Of a stretch of DNA of 64,000 nt, positions 35,628 through 45,337 are shown piece by piece (within the stretch, counting starts at the first letter, position 1; each line of letters starts with the position of its first letter). A program made the translations under genes and the position numbers. The stretch comes from Pelagisphaera sp964404745. GTDB taxonomy: Bacteria > Verrucomicrobiota > Verrucomicrobiia > Opitutales > Opitutaceae. The stretch spans positions 20,707 through 84,706 of the forward strand of contig CAYOLG010000020.1 of the NCBI GenBank assembly GCA_964404745.1, read 5' to 3'. The notes under the pieces are model-generated. The model worked only from the letters and a program-made list of their open reading frames with translations. It was not told the origin of the DNA and ran no database searches.

Positions 35628-37985
35628 CTATTCGCCTTCCGGCAAATCCTTGGCCTTCCGAACGAGCTCAATGAATTGCGATCTTAAGCTATTCGAATCC
35701 CTCCCTCTGGCATTTCCTGCTATCCGCAAGATACGGTCATAAGAAATCGATCCCTTGTATTCCGAATCTCGTAATAGCATACCGAACCCAGCCACGCTGG
35801 AAGCGAATCGGAAATCCGCGCTGGCAACATCAAACTCTCGATCTATCTCCCCCGTAAACGGTTCCTCTATCGACTGGCTAGTGTCACCGTCGGGAGCCTT
35901 GTAGCGCAGCTTTACCGTTAGCCATTCGCTCGAAGCTTCTGAACTATCGTGCTGGGCCACATACTTGGAGGCATCTACAGAAGGGATTTCGAAATCGGCA
36001 TTCGCCGGAACTATTTCGTAAAGAGCTGTCACCGAGCGGCCAGCGCCGATTTCGCCAGCGTCCTCGGTATCGTCGTTGAAATCCTCCTTGGCCAGCTTGC
36101 GATTCACGTAACCGATCAATCGATACGCTTTTATCTGAGCCGGATTAAAATCGACCTGGATCTTCACATCTTTGGCGATGGTGTGCAAAGTTCCCAGCAT
36201 GTCGTCCACAAACACTTTGCGGGCTTCTTGCTGGCTGTCGATGTAGGCATAGTTGCCATTGCCCTTATTGGAGAGCTGCTCCATCTTTCCATCCTGATAG
36301 TTGCCTCGACCAAACCCGATAGCCGAGAAGAACACACCCGACTTGGCCTTCTCTTCGATCAATCGGGTCAAACTCCCGTCGTCGGTTACGCCAACATTGA
36401 AATCGCCATCCGTGCAGAGGATCACTCGATTGATGCCTCCTTCGATAAACCTTTCTACAGCCACCTCATAGGCCAATTGAATGCCAGCTCCTCCATCGGT
36501 GGACCCTCCTGAACGCAAGTTGTCGATGGCGTGCCGAATGGTTTCCTTGTTATTGGCCGTAGTAGATGGCAAAGCCAGGCCGGAGGAGCCCGCGTAGACA
36601 ACGATGGCAATTCGGTCATTCCCTCCCATTTGCTCAACCAAGAGCTTCATGGATTCCTGAGCCAGCGACAATTTATTGGGCTGTCCCATAGAGCCGGATA
36701 CGTCTATCAAAAATACGAGATTGGCATCGGGACGGTCTTCGCCGGATACCTCTTTCCCTTGCAGCCCGATTCTAACCAGCTGATTCACCTCGCTCCAGGG
36801 CGCCTTGGCCGCTTCTACATTGACCGAGAATGGGGTCTCCCCTTCTGGTTGCGGATAGTCGTATTTGAAGTAGTTGATCAGTTCCTCGATCCGTACCGCA
36901 TCCGCAACAGGACGTTGACCAGACTCGATCATGCGGCGAACGTTCGCATACGAGGCCGTATCCACATCGATCGAGAAGGTTGACAAGGGATTGTCTAGCA
37001 CGCCTTTGAACTCGTTTTCCTCAATACGATCGTACCCTTCGCGATCGGTTGGAAGCGGCTGATGCAGGACAGGGGTCGCCAAGGGATGAACAACTCCCGA
37101 ACGATCCGTCCAGCTAGCCCCGGCTTCCGCCTTCTTCTGCGGGTTCGTTTCGGAGGCCAATCGGATCCGATTTTCTTTCTCGCCCATCGGGGCAATTGCT
37201 GGTGTCGCTCTTCCCTGAGAAACAATCCCTGAGACCGTCGCAGAACGATCAGCCACCAAGTCACCACGAAATAACTGAGACTCGGCAACGGGCTCTGCGT
37301 TAACAGCGAGGTCTGCAAACTGCCGCAAACTGCCCTGAGCAGATTCGTTCGTCTCAGAAGACCACGATTCTTCAGCCCTGGCTCTACTCAACGATCCAGT
37401 TGCTACGGCTAGATTCTGCTCCGCCTGACGAAGCTGGATTTCCCGCCTCTGGGCTGATATTCGCGAATCGGCTGGCTGGTCGAAAGGAATCGCTTCATCG
37501 ACTGCCTTGATAGCCTGACCTCTGCCGACTAAAGCGCCCTCTGTTTGGCCGTCACGCCGCAGCCTATCGTTCCCCACAATCGCATCCCCGTCATCCTTGC
37601 TACGAAATGCTGAGGCTTCCTCGGGAGCCATTGGCAAGGTTGCAATCTCTGTGGCTTGCCTATCGAGAACGACAATGCTGAACACGCCAATTGCCAAACA
37701 GGCAGCCAAGCCGTAGGTCCAAGCAGGAAAAGCGATCAACTTGCGTTTTTCATCGCCGCCTCGATTGTTGGCAGCTACTTCCAAGGCCATTAGCTGACCC
37801 ACATCCAATTTCTCTGGAAGGTCCTTTTCCGCTCGAAATTCTGATTCCAGCGACTTGGCAAAAGCTTCCAGCTCTTCGAAGGCTTCTCGGTCCTGGTTTT
37901 CAATTTCCCGATCATTTAGCTCTTCGGACTGTTCGCCTAGCGCTTTGGCCGTGAATCTGGGGTCGTCTTTGTTAATTTTTTTCAT
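35628..37985 (-). CDS. VWA/DUF3520 (YfbK-type) membrane protein, probable anti-sigma partner
   Basis: This 785-residue protein has a charged N-terminus of about 85 residues, a single membrane segment (AWTYGLAACLAIGVFSIVVL, about 89-108) and a long linker. A YfbK-type von Willebrand N-terminal block follows (PLSTFSIDVDTASYANVRRM), then a VWA domain with the MIDAS motif DVSGS (Asp428) and the C-terminal DUF3520 region (GAGRSVTALYEIVP, VKLRYKAPDGD, FRFASSVAGFGMLLR). It lies 26 bases downstream of an ECF sigma factor on the same strand. The cytoplasmic N-terminus in front of one TM segment fits an anti-sigma-like anchor; this pairing is recurrent in Verrucomicrobia. The ligand sensed is unknown. 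Confidence 0.92.
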   Translation of the reverse strand: MKKINKDDPRFTAKALGEQSEELNDREIENQDREAFEELEAFAKSLESEFRAEKDLPEKLDVGQLMALEVAANNRGGDEKRKLIAFPAWTYGLAACLAIGVFSIVVLDRQATEIATLPMAPEEASAFRSKDDGDAIVGNDRLRRDGQTEGALVGRGQAIKAVDEAIPFDQPADSRISAQRREIQLRQAEQNLAVATGSLSRARAEESWSSETNESAQGSLRQFADLAVNAEPVAESQLFRGDLVADRSATVSGIVSQGRATPAIAPMGEKENRIRLASETNPQKKAEAGASWTDRSGVVHPLATPVLHQPLPTDREGYDRIEENEFKGVLDNPLSTFSIDVDTASYANVRRMIESGQRPVADAVRIEELINYFKYDYPQPEGETPFSVNVEAAKAPWSEVNQLVRIGLQGKEVSGEDRPDANLVFLIDVSGSMGQPNKLSLAQESMKLLVEQMGGNDRIAIVVYAGSSGLALPSTTANNKETIRHAIDNLRSGGSTDGGAGIQLAYEVAVERFIEGGINRVILCTDGDFNVGVTDDGSLTRLIEEKAKSGVFFSAIGFGRGNYQDGKMEQLSNKGNGNYAYIDSQQEARKVFVDDMLGTLHTIAKDVKIQVDFNPAQIKAYRLIGYVNRKLAKEDFNDDTEDAGEIGAGRSVTALYEIVPANADFEIPSVDASKYVAQHDSSEASSEWLTVKLRYKAPDGDTSQSIEEPFTGEIDREFDVASADFRFASSVAGFGMLLRDSEYKGSISYDRILRIAGNARGRDSNSLRSQFIELVRKAKDLPEGE

Positions 37986-38011
37986 TTATATATTCTATTT
38001 CTTAATACGGT

Positions 38012-38536
38012 TTATTTTACCGCTTTCCATCGCTGCTTGAGTTCCTTGAGGGCGTGATGCAGCACATAGCCCACATTGCTTACCGTCAGTCCGGTGACTT
38101 CGCTAATCTCCTTATAAGAGAGCCCTTGCTGGAATTTCAGCGTCACCACCTCTCGATCCCGACTTGGAAGTTGCTCGACCAGCTCCAAGAGCGACCGAAT
38201 GGCTTCCGACTTCCGCGCTTCCCCCGCGACGATTTCCCCCACACCCGCCACGGCCTCCAAGGTTTCCGTCTTCTCGAATAGACTCATGCGTTTTTCCTTT
38301 CTCAATGCATCGAGCGCCTGATTTCGAGTGACCCTGAAGAGCCAGCTGACGAGATGCCCTTCGACATCCCGCCAGCTTTGTTTGCAGAGCTTCAGAAACA
38401 CCTCTTGCACGATGTCCTTGGCCTGCTCTCTCCCCCCAACGATACTGGCCGCGTAGCGAATCAGGGCCGACTGATGCTCCTGCACCACCCTTCGGATCCG
38501 ATCCCACTCTGTCTCCCTATTCGTCACTTCCGCCAT
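38012..38536 (-). CDS. ECF-family RNA polymerase sigma factor
   Basis: This 174-residue sigma-70-family factor has region 2 (ASIVGGREQAKDIVQEVFLK and WLFRVTRNQALDALRK) and region 4 (LPSRDREVVTLKFQQGLS then YKEISEVTGLTVSNVGYVL) at normal spacing. It should direct RNA polymerase to a small regulon, probably envelope-related, and is likely held by the VWA membrane protein encoded next. The gene pair is on the minus strand, 26 bases apart. Confidence 0.95.
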   Translation of the reverse strand: MAEVTNRETEWDRIRRVVQEHQSALIRYAASIVGGREQAKDIVQEVFLKLCKQSWRDVEGHLVSWLFRVTRNQALDALRKEKRMSLFEKTETLEAVAGVGEIVAGEARKSEAIRSLLELVEQLPSRDREVVTLKFQQGLSYKEISEVTGLTVSNVGYVLHHALKELKQRWKAVK

Positions 38537-38852
38537 ACCGTCTCTACTTCGATCTCATTCCTCGATAGTCGTGTTCGCAAAGGAAACGTTCGCCGATTCG
38601 GTTTTCTTAGAATGAATTTCGAAGCTCATCGATTCCTCTATGGGCTTTTATGTTGCAACCAATTGATTATCAGAACCCCGCAACGAAAACAGCTGAACCA
38701 AAAACGATTAGTCCGCCAATTCCTCGAAGCTCATCTAAAGCATCCGCCTAATGGCTATCAGAACCATCTAGCGTGCAACGTTGCACTCTTAATGATACCC
38801 AAACTAGCGAGGGAATGAAGAACTCGGAATAGCTGCAGCGCCCTTGACGGAT
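38537..38852. other. Intergenic gap upstream of sigma factor
   Basis: These 316 bases lie between the ECF sigma gene start and the end of the cheB remnant. The short frames here lack family features and are not supported. The sigma factor promoter should lie near 38540-38640, but no convincing ECF-type box was identified. Confidence 0.45.
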
Positions 38853-39960
38853 TCAACTCAGGATTGAGCTAGCAATCAGCCTCAAAACGATAACCTCGTC
38901 TACACCACCTCTCTTGATCGCTTCGCTTGGCATTCAGAATACTACGCAGGTGTCTTCTCTTAGGACTATATTGCGGACGCCGGCATCATTCATTTCTCGC
39001 ATTCCTGCAGCTCCGTCGTCGCCCATGCCGGTTAGCATAACCCCGGTGGCGTTGGAACCAGCGGCAATCGCGACCGATCGGAACAATACATCGACCGAGG
39101 GGCGATGGCGGTTGACCAGAGGCCTTCCACGGTGTCCACGAAATAGTTCTGACCCGATCGTTTCAATACCAGGTGATGGCTTCTTGGGGACACTAGGGCT
39201 AGGTCTGGCTCAATTCGCTCCCCTTTCTTGGCCTCTCGAACTTCGATCTGGCATAGTTCGTTAAGACGCTGAGCAAACGGCTCAGTGAACTGTTCCGGCA
39301 TGGGCTGGACAATGACGATCCCAGCGCAATCAATCGGCATTTGTACCAGGATCGCCCGAATGGCATCGACACCACCCGTCGATGCTCCGATAGCGATCAC
39401 ATTGGGAGTCTTTGGGATCCGATTGACTAGCTCCGGATTTGGAGGCTGTAGAATTACATCGGCCGACAGCTTTTCCTCCGCGCCCTGTAAAAAGGAGTTT
39501 TCAGGTCCAGCATTCAAGGGACCTATTTGCGACGATCCCTTGATCTACTTTCGGCGAGCTTCGACAGCAGATAACAGCTTATCATGGATACGCATTTCCA
39601 GTTCCTGCATTTGCCTAGCCGTCGCAGCCTGAGGCTTGGCGATGATATCTACGGCCCCTTTTCTAAGCAATCCAACGAAACTCGCGATCCCTCTTTTGTG
39701 AAGCTTGAACACACCACCACTGGGAGCGCCTTGATCCGCATCAATTTCTGGAGAAAGGTGATTCCGTCCGTTCTCAGCATTTGCACGTCGAGCACCATTG
39801 CATCCAGTGAAGCGGTTTTTAGCGACTCCACGGCTTCGTACGGATCCGCTGCCACTGCCGACACCTATAGCTTCGGATGGCGATTGATGATATCGGTTAA
39901 AATTCTTCGCGCCGTGGAGGAGTCGTCGACAATCATGACGCTGAACCTCGAATTTGGCAT
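38853..39960 (-). pseudogene. cheB: Degraded chemotaxis methylesterase/response regulator cheB
   Basis: Reading from ATG at 39960, a receiver domain (SVMIVDDSSTARRILTDIIN, then DAMVLDVQM and LPVVVCSSFTKEGS) joins a CheB methylesterase domain (VIAIGASTGGVDAIRAILVQ, SPRSHHLVLKRSG, and ATGVMLTGMGDDGAAGMREM). The chain is broken by TAG at 39865-39867, a one-base loss in the G run at about 39652-39656, TAG at 39545-39547, a one-base loss near 39117-39125 and TGA at 38934-38936. The frame recovers to a normal-looking end (GGVDEVIVLRLIAS) at 38853. CheB demethylates chemoreceptors; no other chemotaxis gene is in the window. The gene is clearly dead. Confidence 0.92.
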
Positions 39961-40040
39961 AGAGATTTGTCCGCAGACTTGGCTGATTGGCTAGCTATCA
40001 ATTGGTATCCAACTTTCAATTGAATCCGTGATATCTGTTT

Positions 40041-40166
40041 CATCCGTGGTTAAACAATTTTCGTTATCTTTCTTAACCACAGATTTCACAGAGGGCGTCG
40101 GAATTTGATCATACGCGGCATTGCGCGAGCGCGAGCCCTACAAAAGATCCTCTGAATCATCTGTGG
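40041..40166. repeat. CATCCGTGG / CCACAGATTTCACAGAGG inverted-repeat region
   Basis: CCACAGATTTCACAGAGG (40077-40094) and CCTCTGAATCATCTGTGG (40149-40166) form an imperfect inverted repeat. An outer CATCCGTGGTTAA (40041-40053) pairs with TTAACCACAGAT near 40072. Similar words occur at about 35600-35620 (CATCCGTGGTT) and at the right window edge (AACCACAGAT, 63991-64000). It lies in the 225-base gap between the cheB remnant and trpS, which holds no gene. Confidence 0.55.
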
Positions 40167-40185
40167 TCAAAATGAATCGCCGCCC

Positions 40186-41151
40186 CTAATCTAGGCCGCA
40201 GGCTTGGCGGGCTCGTTGATTGACCTGGCTGGCGATGGTTCGGGCTTTTTCCGCTCCAGCTTTCAGCACGCTGTCGACATAGTCCTGATTCCCCATCAGT
40301 TCGGCGCGGCGCTCGCGGGCTTCTTTAAAGTATTCCCAATAGAGTTCAAAGAGCCGCTTCTTCAAATCGCCGTATCCATAGCCTCCTGCTTTTAGCATTT
40401 CCACTTCTTCCGCGTAGTCGGAATCCGAGGCAAGATGCTTGATTAATTGAATAGCCCGGTTCTCCTCCGCGTCCGGTTTAGGCTCTTCCCGTGTCCGGCT
40501 ATCCATGACAATGCTCATGACCTTCTTGCGAGTGGGTTTTTCCTCTCCGAAGATATCGATAGTGTTGTTGTAGCTCTTGCTCATTTTCTGGCCATCCAGG
40601 CCAGGAATGGCTTCCACCCCTTTGCGAATGGCGGGCTCGGGAATCTTGAAAGTCTCTCCATAGGTCTGATTGAACTTGGCCGCCAGGTCCCGCGTCACTT
40701 CGACATGCTGTTTCTGGTCCCGACCAACCGGCACGCTATCGGCATCGTAGATGAGGATATCCGCCGCCATCAGCACTGGATAGGCAAATAGCCCATGGTT
40801 GGTGGGGAGCCCCTTAGCAATTTTGTCTTTGTAGCTATGGCAACGCTCCAAGAGCCCCATCGGGCAGATCGATGAAAGTATCCAGGAAAGCTCTACATGT
40901 TCTGGAACATCGGACTGCCTAAATAGAACCGATTTCTCTGGATCGAGACCGCAAGCCAGGAAATCGATGGCCACCTGACGGGTATATTGGCGGCGCAAAT
41001 CAGCATCGTAGAGCGAGGTCATGGAATGGTAGTCGGCGATAAAATAGAACGCCTCGCCCTGGTCCTGGAGCTCGATCGAGGGCTTCATCATGCCGAAGTA
41101 GTTTCCCACATGCAAAATGCCTGAGGGTTGTATGCCGGAAAGTATTCTCAT
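40186..41151 (-). CDS. trpS: Tryptophan--tRNA ligase
   Basis: This 321-residue class I aminoacyl-tRNA synthetase charges tRNA-Trp. The ATP-binding HIGH-type motif is SGILHVGNYFG and the second signature is KMSKSYNNTI. Family blocks include FIADYHSMTSLYD, SDVPEHVELSWILSSICPMG and the DILIYDADSVPVGRDQKQHV adenylate site. Length matches bacterial TrpRS. The ATG at 41151 precedes RILSGIQPSG, the usual N-terminus. Confidence 0.98.
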   Translation of the reverse strand: MRILSGIQPSGILHVGNYFGMMKPSIELQDQGEAFYFIADYHSMTSLYDADLRRQYTRQVAIDFLACGLDPEKSVLFRQSDVPEHVELSWILSSICPMGLLERCHSYKDKIAKGLPTNHGLFAYPVLMAADILIYDADSVPVGRDQKQHVEVTRDLAAKFNQTYGETFKIPEPAIRKGVEAIPGLDGQKMSKSYNNTIDIFGEEKPTRKKVMSIVMDSRTREEPKPDAEENRAIQLIKHLASDSDYAEEVEMLKAGGYGYGDLKKRLFELYWEYFKEARERRAELMGNQDYVDSVLKAGAEKARTIASQVNQRARQACGLD

Positions 41152-41273
41152 TTTAGATCATCCGACGGGTAGCGAGCTGGGGCTAAGGGTTCAATAGCGA
41201 AGTGATTGAATGCCCACGAATCGCTCGAATCTTCACCAATGAGAATAAGAGGTATTTGTTACTGGAGTACCGA

Positions 41274-41299
41274 GCCGGTCCTCCCTACCGGTTATTTCA
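41274..41299. repeat. Half copy of the GGTAGGGAGGACC repeat family
   Basis: GGAGTACCGAGCCGGTCCTC followed by CCTACC matches the right arm of the element at 22835-22904. No left arm is seen. It lies in the 209-base space between trpS and the beta-helix protein gene. Confidence 0.55.
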
Positions 41300-41360
41300 T
41301 CTGGTACCGCATAGGTTTCACAAACAAGCAACTAGGTTGCGCCTTTACCATTGCGCACCC

Positions 41361-42038
41361 TCAATCTCTCAGTGGGATTTTTTCTTTGGAAGAACGCTCC
41401 ACGTATAACTGGCCGGGCTCCAAGTACCCCGAAAAGCTCATCGTCGGCCCCACCAAGGATCCTTTTCCAATTATGGATCCCGGCATTAGAGCCGTGTTGC
41501 ATCCCACTTCCGCTCTTTCCCCTAGGATCGCTCCAAACTTGCGCAGGCCTGTATCCACGCGTTCGCCATCGATATTGACGCGGATATTCTTCTGATCGAA
41601 GCGCAAATTGGACAGAATAACGCCCGCTCCCAAATGAGCTCCGTTTCCTAAAATGGAATCCCCAATGTAAGCGTAATGCGGGGTTTGGGTATGCTCCATC
41701 AGTAAGGCGTTCTTGTATTCGCAGGAGTTGCCTATCACGCTTCCTGCCCCGATTACGACGTTGCCCCTTATGTAAGCTCCCGGGCGAATCTCCACATTCT
41801 CGCCAATCCAGCAAGGGCCCTTAATTGAGGCAAAGGCAGGGAGCTTTACACCTTCTGAAATATAAACTTCACCATCAATATGCACACCCGCCGGCAGCTC
41901 TTGATCGGAAGTATTCCCTCTCAGATCAGCCAAAGCCGCCTTAATTTTAGGCAGCCATTCCCAAGGAGGAACCTCCGGCGAAAAAAATTCGGCGAAAGGG
42001 ATGCTCTCCGGCAACTGGAAAAAATCTGATGCTCGCAC
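41361..42038 (-). CDS. Left-handed beta-helix transferase/nucleotidyltransferase-like protein
   Basis: This 225-residue protein starts with GTG at 42038. It has an N-terminal helical part (DFFQLPESIPFAEFF) and then hexapeptide repeats of a left-handed beta-helix (WIGENVEIRPGAYIRGNVVI, then GAGSVIGNSCEYKNALL). It continues with YIGDSILGNGAHLGAGVILS, like the GlmU C-terminal domain. Such stand-alone proteins are annotated as UDP-N-acetylglucosamine diphosphorylase- or sugar-phosphate nucleotidyltransferase-related. No nucleotidyltransferase N-domain is present, so an acyltransferase or purely regulatory role is possible. Confidence 0.85.
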   Translation of the reverse strand: MRASDFFQLPESIPFAEFFSPEVPPWEWLPKIKAALADLRGNTSDQELPAGVHIDGEVYISEGVKLPAFASIKGPCWIGENVEIRPGAYIRGNVVIGAGSVIGNSCEYKNALLMEHTQTPHYAYIGDSILGNGAHLGAGVILSNLRFDQKNIRVNIDGERVDTGLRKFGAILGERAEVGCNTALMPGSIIGKGSLVGPTMSFSGYLEPGQLYVERSSKEKIPLRD

Positions 42039-42211
42039 TCTAGCAACCTAGGTGACTCGATTCCTTCCACAAGCGAATGTTCGCTGGCCGAAGCAAATTT
42101 ACCGATATGTAAAGATCCGCGATGATAAGAGGAGGGTTGCTCTAGACAGACTCTAACGAAAGACCGAGACGCTCTTTCCAACTTGGGAAGCGAATTTCCA
42201 TTTCTGAGAAA

Positions 42212-42287
<76 letters not shown>

Positions 42288-42578
42288 AATAAAAAGCCGT
42301 ACAAGATCCATTTCCCGCCGATCAAGTCAATAGAAAATTCCAGTTGCGAGGCGACCGAGCGTCCCAAATGCGACTGACCTAATTAGCGCGTCACTACGGA
42401 TTCGTTTCTGGCCCCAACGGATGAGAGGTTGCGGCAACACTCTGAAGCCTTTGCGCATTGGCGTCAGCTCATCGTAAATTAGCCGAAACAACCCGCTCAG
42501 CTTGTGCCGCCCTTTGCTAGGCGGAGGCGTGAGATCGCGCTCCACCGGGATCGGTCCGCAAATTAAATTCGCAATGAC

Positions 42579-43943
42579 CTAACGGTCTTTCACATCGAGC
42601 TCTGGCCACTGCTGCAATTTCCGATGCAAGGTACGTCGGCTGATGCCCAGCAATTTCGCAGCAGCCGTCCGATTTCCTTTAGAATCCGCCAAGGCTTCTC
42701 TTAGCAATCGCTTCTCGTTCTCCTCCTTGTCGAGTGGCGACACCAATTTGCCCTCTCGATCGACGGAGCGCGTTTCCCCTCTAAATTTCGACTCAAGATC
42801 GTAATCGCGTATAACGCCCCCCCGATGAAGAACGACCGCGTTTTCCGCGAAATTGCGTAATTCTCTTATATTGCCGGGCCACGAGTAGCGCCGCAAGCAT
42901 TGCATAGCGCCTGGCTCGAAAGTCGGGGCGTCGATACCGTTCTCTTTGGCGAATTCTTCGAGAAAGTGGTTCAACAATATCGGCAAATCTTCAGTGCGAT
43001 CCCGTAAAGGCGGCATGGTGATTTGCACGACATTGAGTCGGAAGTACAGGTCTTCGCGAAACGTCCCTTCGTTGACCATCTTTTGCAGATCTCGATTGGT
43101 AGCGGCAACCAAACGCGTATCCACTTTGATCGATTTGGAACTGCCAATCCGCTCAAAGGTGCGCTGCTCCAGGAAACGCAGCAACTTCACCTGAGTGGAT
43201 AGGCTGATCTCGCCAATCTCATCGAGGAAAAGCGTCCCTCCGTCCGCCAGCTCGAAACGCCCTATACGCCGCTCCGTCGCTCCCGTAAAAGCCCCTTTTT
43301 CGTGCCCGAATAGCTCGCTCTCCAATAAATTGGCCGGCAGGGCCGCGCAGTGAACGGCAACAAAAGGGCCTTGCCCGCGGTTACTGTTTTGGTGAATAGC
43401 TTGCGCGATGCGCTCTTTACCCGTTCCCGTCTCTCCCTCGATCAGCACGCTAGCCCTCGAAGGGGCCACCAGTTTCACTCGTTCGATGACCCCCTGCAGC
43501 TCCTTGGAGTTGCCCATAATCCCCTCGAAGCTGTATTTGACATCCAAGCGCTCGTGCAGGCTCTCAACCTCTTCCTTCAGGCTCTTGGACTCCAAAGCCC
43601 GCTTCATTAGAATCTCCAGTTTCTCTAGATTAACGGGCTTGGTCAGGAAATCGTAAGCGCCTCGCTTCATCGCCTCCACCGCTGAGGGAACATTGCCATA
43701 GGCCGTCATCATAATCACGGGCGGACGGTTTTTCAGCGCCAAGGCTTTGTCGATAACCTTGAGGCCCGATTTGCCCGGCATGCGTAAGTCGGTTAGCACC
43801 AAATCGAAGGTTTCGCTCTCCATCAATGTGAAGGCCTGATCCGCATTTTCCGCTAGATAGACATCGTATTGATCTTCCAACATTTGCTGGAGCCCTTCCC
43901 GCGTATGTCGCTCGTCGTCAACTATCAAGACCGTTGGCAGCAT
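42579..43943 (-). CDS. Sigma-54-dependent response regulator (NtrC family)
   Basis: This 454-residue regulator has a receiver domain with the phosphoacceptor Asp52 (DLVLTDLRMPG). The AAA+ domain follows with Walker A GETGTGKERIAQ, the sigma-54 contact loop ELFGHEKGAFTGATERR, Walker B GGTLFLDEIGEI and the arginine-finger region FREDLYFRLNVV. A Fis-type helix-turn-helix closes it (NRTAAAKLLGISRRTLHRKL). It is encoded 101 bases after the PAS histidine kinase, its likely partner. Targets are unknown but should carry -24/-12 promoters. Confidence 0.96.
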   Translation of the reverse strand: MLPTVLIVDDERHTREGLQQMLEDQYDVYLAENADQAFTLMESETFDLVLTDLRMPGKSGLKVIDKALALKNRPPVIMMTAYGNVPSAVEAMKRGAYDFLTKPVNLEKLEILMKRALESKSLKEEVESLHERLDVKYSFEGIMGNSKELQGVIERVKLVAPSRASVLIEGETGTGKERIAQAIHQNSNRGQGPFVAVHCAALPANLLESELFGHEKGAFTGATERRIGRFELADGGTLFLDEIGEISLSTQVKLLRFLEQRTFERIGSSKSIKVDTRLVAATNRDLQKMVNEGTFREDLYFRLNVVQITMPPLRDRTEDLPILLNHFLEEFAKENGIDAPTFEPGAMQCLRRYSWPGNIRELRNFAENAVVLHRGGVIRDYDLESKFRGETRSVDREGKLVSPLDKEENEKRLLREALADSKGNRTAAAKLLGISRRTLHRKLQQWPELDVKDR

Positions 43944-44044
43944 GCACTTTGCCTATGGCACCCTGCTGTCGAGTCAATGGGCAAATCTGTCACAATTTGA
44001 GCAAACAAATGAATGCGGCCTGAAGGACTGCACTACTATACTCG

Positions 44045-45226
44045 CTACTCCAGCATTCGGAATTTGCGGTTTTGCTTGGGGAACTCAAGGGAGACTACCG
44101 TGCCGACGCCTTCCTTGCTATCTATGCCAACTTGTCCCCCATGCTCCCTCATAATGCGTTCAACAATCATGAGACCCAAACCCGTACCGCCCTTCTTGTT
44201 GGTATGGTAAGGCTCAAATACGCGCGATAGGTTTTCCTGACTTATTCCCGAACCCGAATCCCCAAAACGCAAATAAACACGCTCCTCGTCCGACTGCACC
44301 TTCACCCGGATCATTCCGCCCGGTTTCATAGCCTCCATAGCATTTTTCGTTATATTGAAGAATACCTGCCTCACCTGCTGCTTGTCCGCGCGCACGAAGG
44401 GACTTTCCGCTCCAGCCTCAATCTCTACTTGAATGCCTCGATCCTCAAGCTCGCTAGCCTGAAATTGCAGCGACTCTTCTAGGATCTCGTTTAGATTGAC
44501 GGTCTGAAAATCCGGAGTCTGGGGACGGATCGCTTCCAAAAAATTCTTGATGATGCCATCCAGTCGAGACACTTCTGCTCGGCAAACGCCTACCGACGAT
44601 TCCAGCTTCCCACGGGTAGCCGACTCTTGCAGTTTCTTCAATTGTCGCTCCATCAACTGAAGATGAATGGTGATCGAATTGAGAGGATTTCCCAGTTCAT
44701 GGGCGACACCAGCAGCCAGAAGAAGAATCGAGCTAATCCTTTCTGATTCGATCATCTCCTCGCTCGATTGCTTTTCCGAAGTGATGTCGGAAAGGATCAC
44801 CACGAATCGGTTCGATGCCTCTCCGCCTCCCGCGTCCGTACCCTGGAACGGGAGAATGTAGAGACGAACGTACCTGTTCTCTGGGTACGTCAGCTCCAAT
44901 TCGCGTGAACTGACAGATGATTCGAGTCGAGAACCTTCCTCTAGACCCAGCGAGGCTCTCAACCCAGGAATGAGCCGCCAAAGCGAAACCTCGCCAATAT
45001 CGCTGTTCTTGAGCCCAATCATCTGATAGCTAGCCAAATTCGCGTATTCGATTACCCCCAAATCGCTGATCACCAGAATTCCTTCACGCGCTGTATTGAA
45101 AATCGTCTCCAAGAACGCCCGCTCCCGAGCGAGCTTCTTGACTAGGTTCGTTAAGTTGATCGTATCCAAAGAATCAACTTGGCCGAGAACGCGATCTAAT
45201 GAGGACTCCTTCTTTCCGGAAATCAT
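44045..45226 (-). CDS. PAS-domain sensor histidine kinase
   Basis: This 393-residue kinase has an N-terminal coiled segment and a PAS domain (IFNTAREGILVISDLGVIEY, residues about 45-160). The HisKA H-box is LLLAAGVAHELGNPLNS with His176. The HATPase domain has an N-box (FFNITKNAMEAMKPGG) and G-boxes (LRFGDSGSGIS, KKGGTGLGLMIVERI). No membrane segment is seen, so it is a cytoplasmic sensor. The ATG at 45226 has GGAG about 10 bases upstream and is preferred over a frame 42 codons longer that overlaps the divergent sugar kinase gene. It most likely phosphorylates the sigma-54 regulator downstream. Confidence 0.95.
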   Translation of the reverse strand: MISGKKESSLDRVLGQVDSLDTINLTNLVKKLARERAFLETIFNTAREGILVISDLGVIEYANLASYQMIGLKNSDIGEVSLWRLIPGLRASLGLEEGSRLESSVSSRELELTYPENRYVRLYILPFQGTDAGGGEASNRFVVILSDITSEKQSSEEMIESERISSILLLAAGVAHELGNPLNSITIHLQLMERQLKKLQESATRGKLESSVGVCRAEVSRLDGIIKNFLEAIRPQTPDFQTVNLNEILEESLQFQASELEDRGIQVEIEAGAESPFVRADKQQVRQVFFNITKNAMEAMKPGGMIRVKVQSDEERVYLRFGDSGSGISQENLSRVFEPYHTNKKGGTGLGLMIVERIMREHGGQVGIDSKEGVGTVVSLEFPKQNRKFRMLE

Positions 45227-45337
45227 AACCGCTCCATAGATTCTTAATTCCGTAATGGCAATATTTCCTCGTCCTGCAAACACCTGTTTGATTTGCGCTT
45301 GCCATCGCGAAAGTTGGCCATTCGATTCGTGGCGACC

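Noticed and set aside
38354..38818. 154-codon plus-strand frame overlapping the ECF sigma gene
   Set aside because: Mostly antisense to the sigma factor; lacks protein-family features.
42327..42545. 72-codon minus-strand frame next to tRNA-Gly, considered as an integration remnant
   Set aside because: No integrase, no repeated tRNA end and no recognisable family; not supported.
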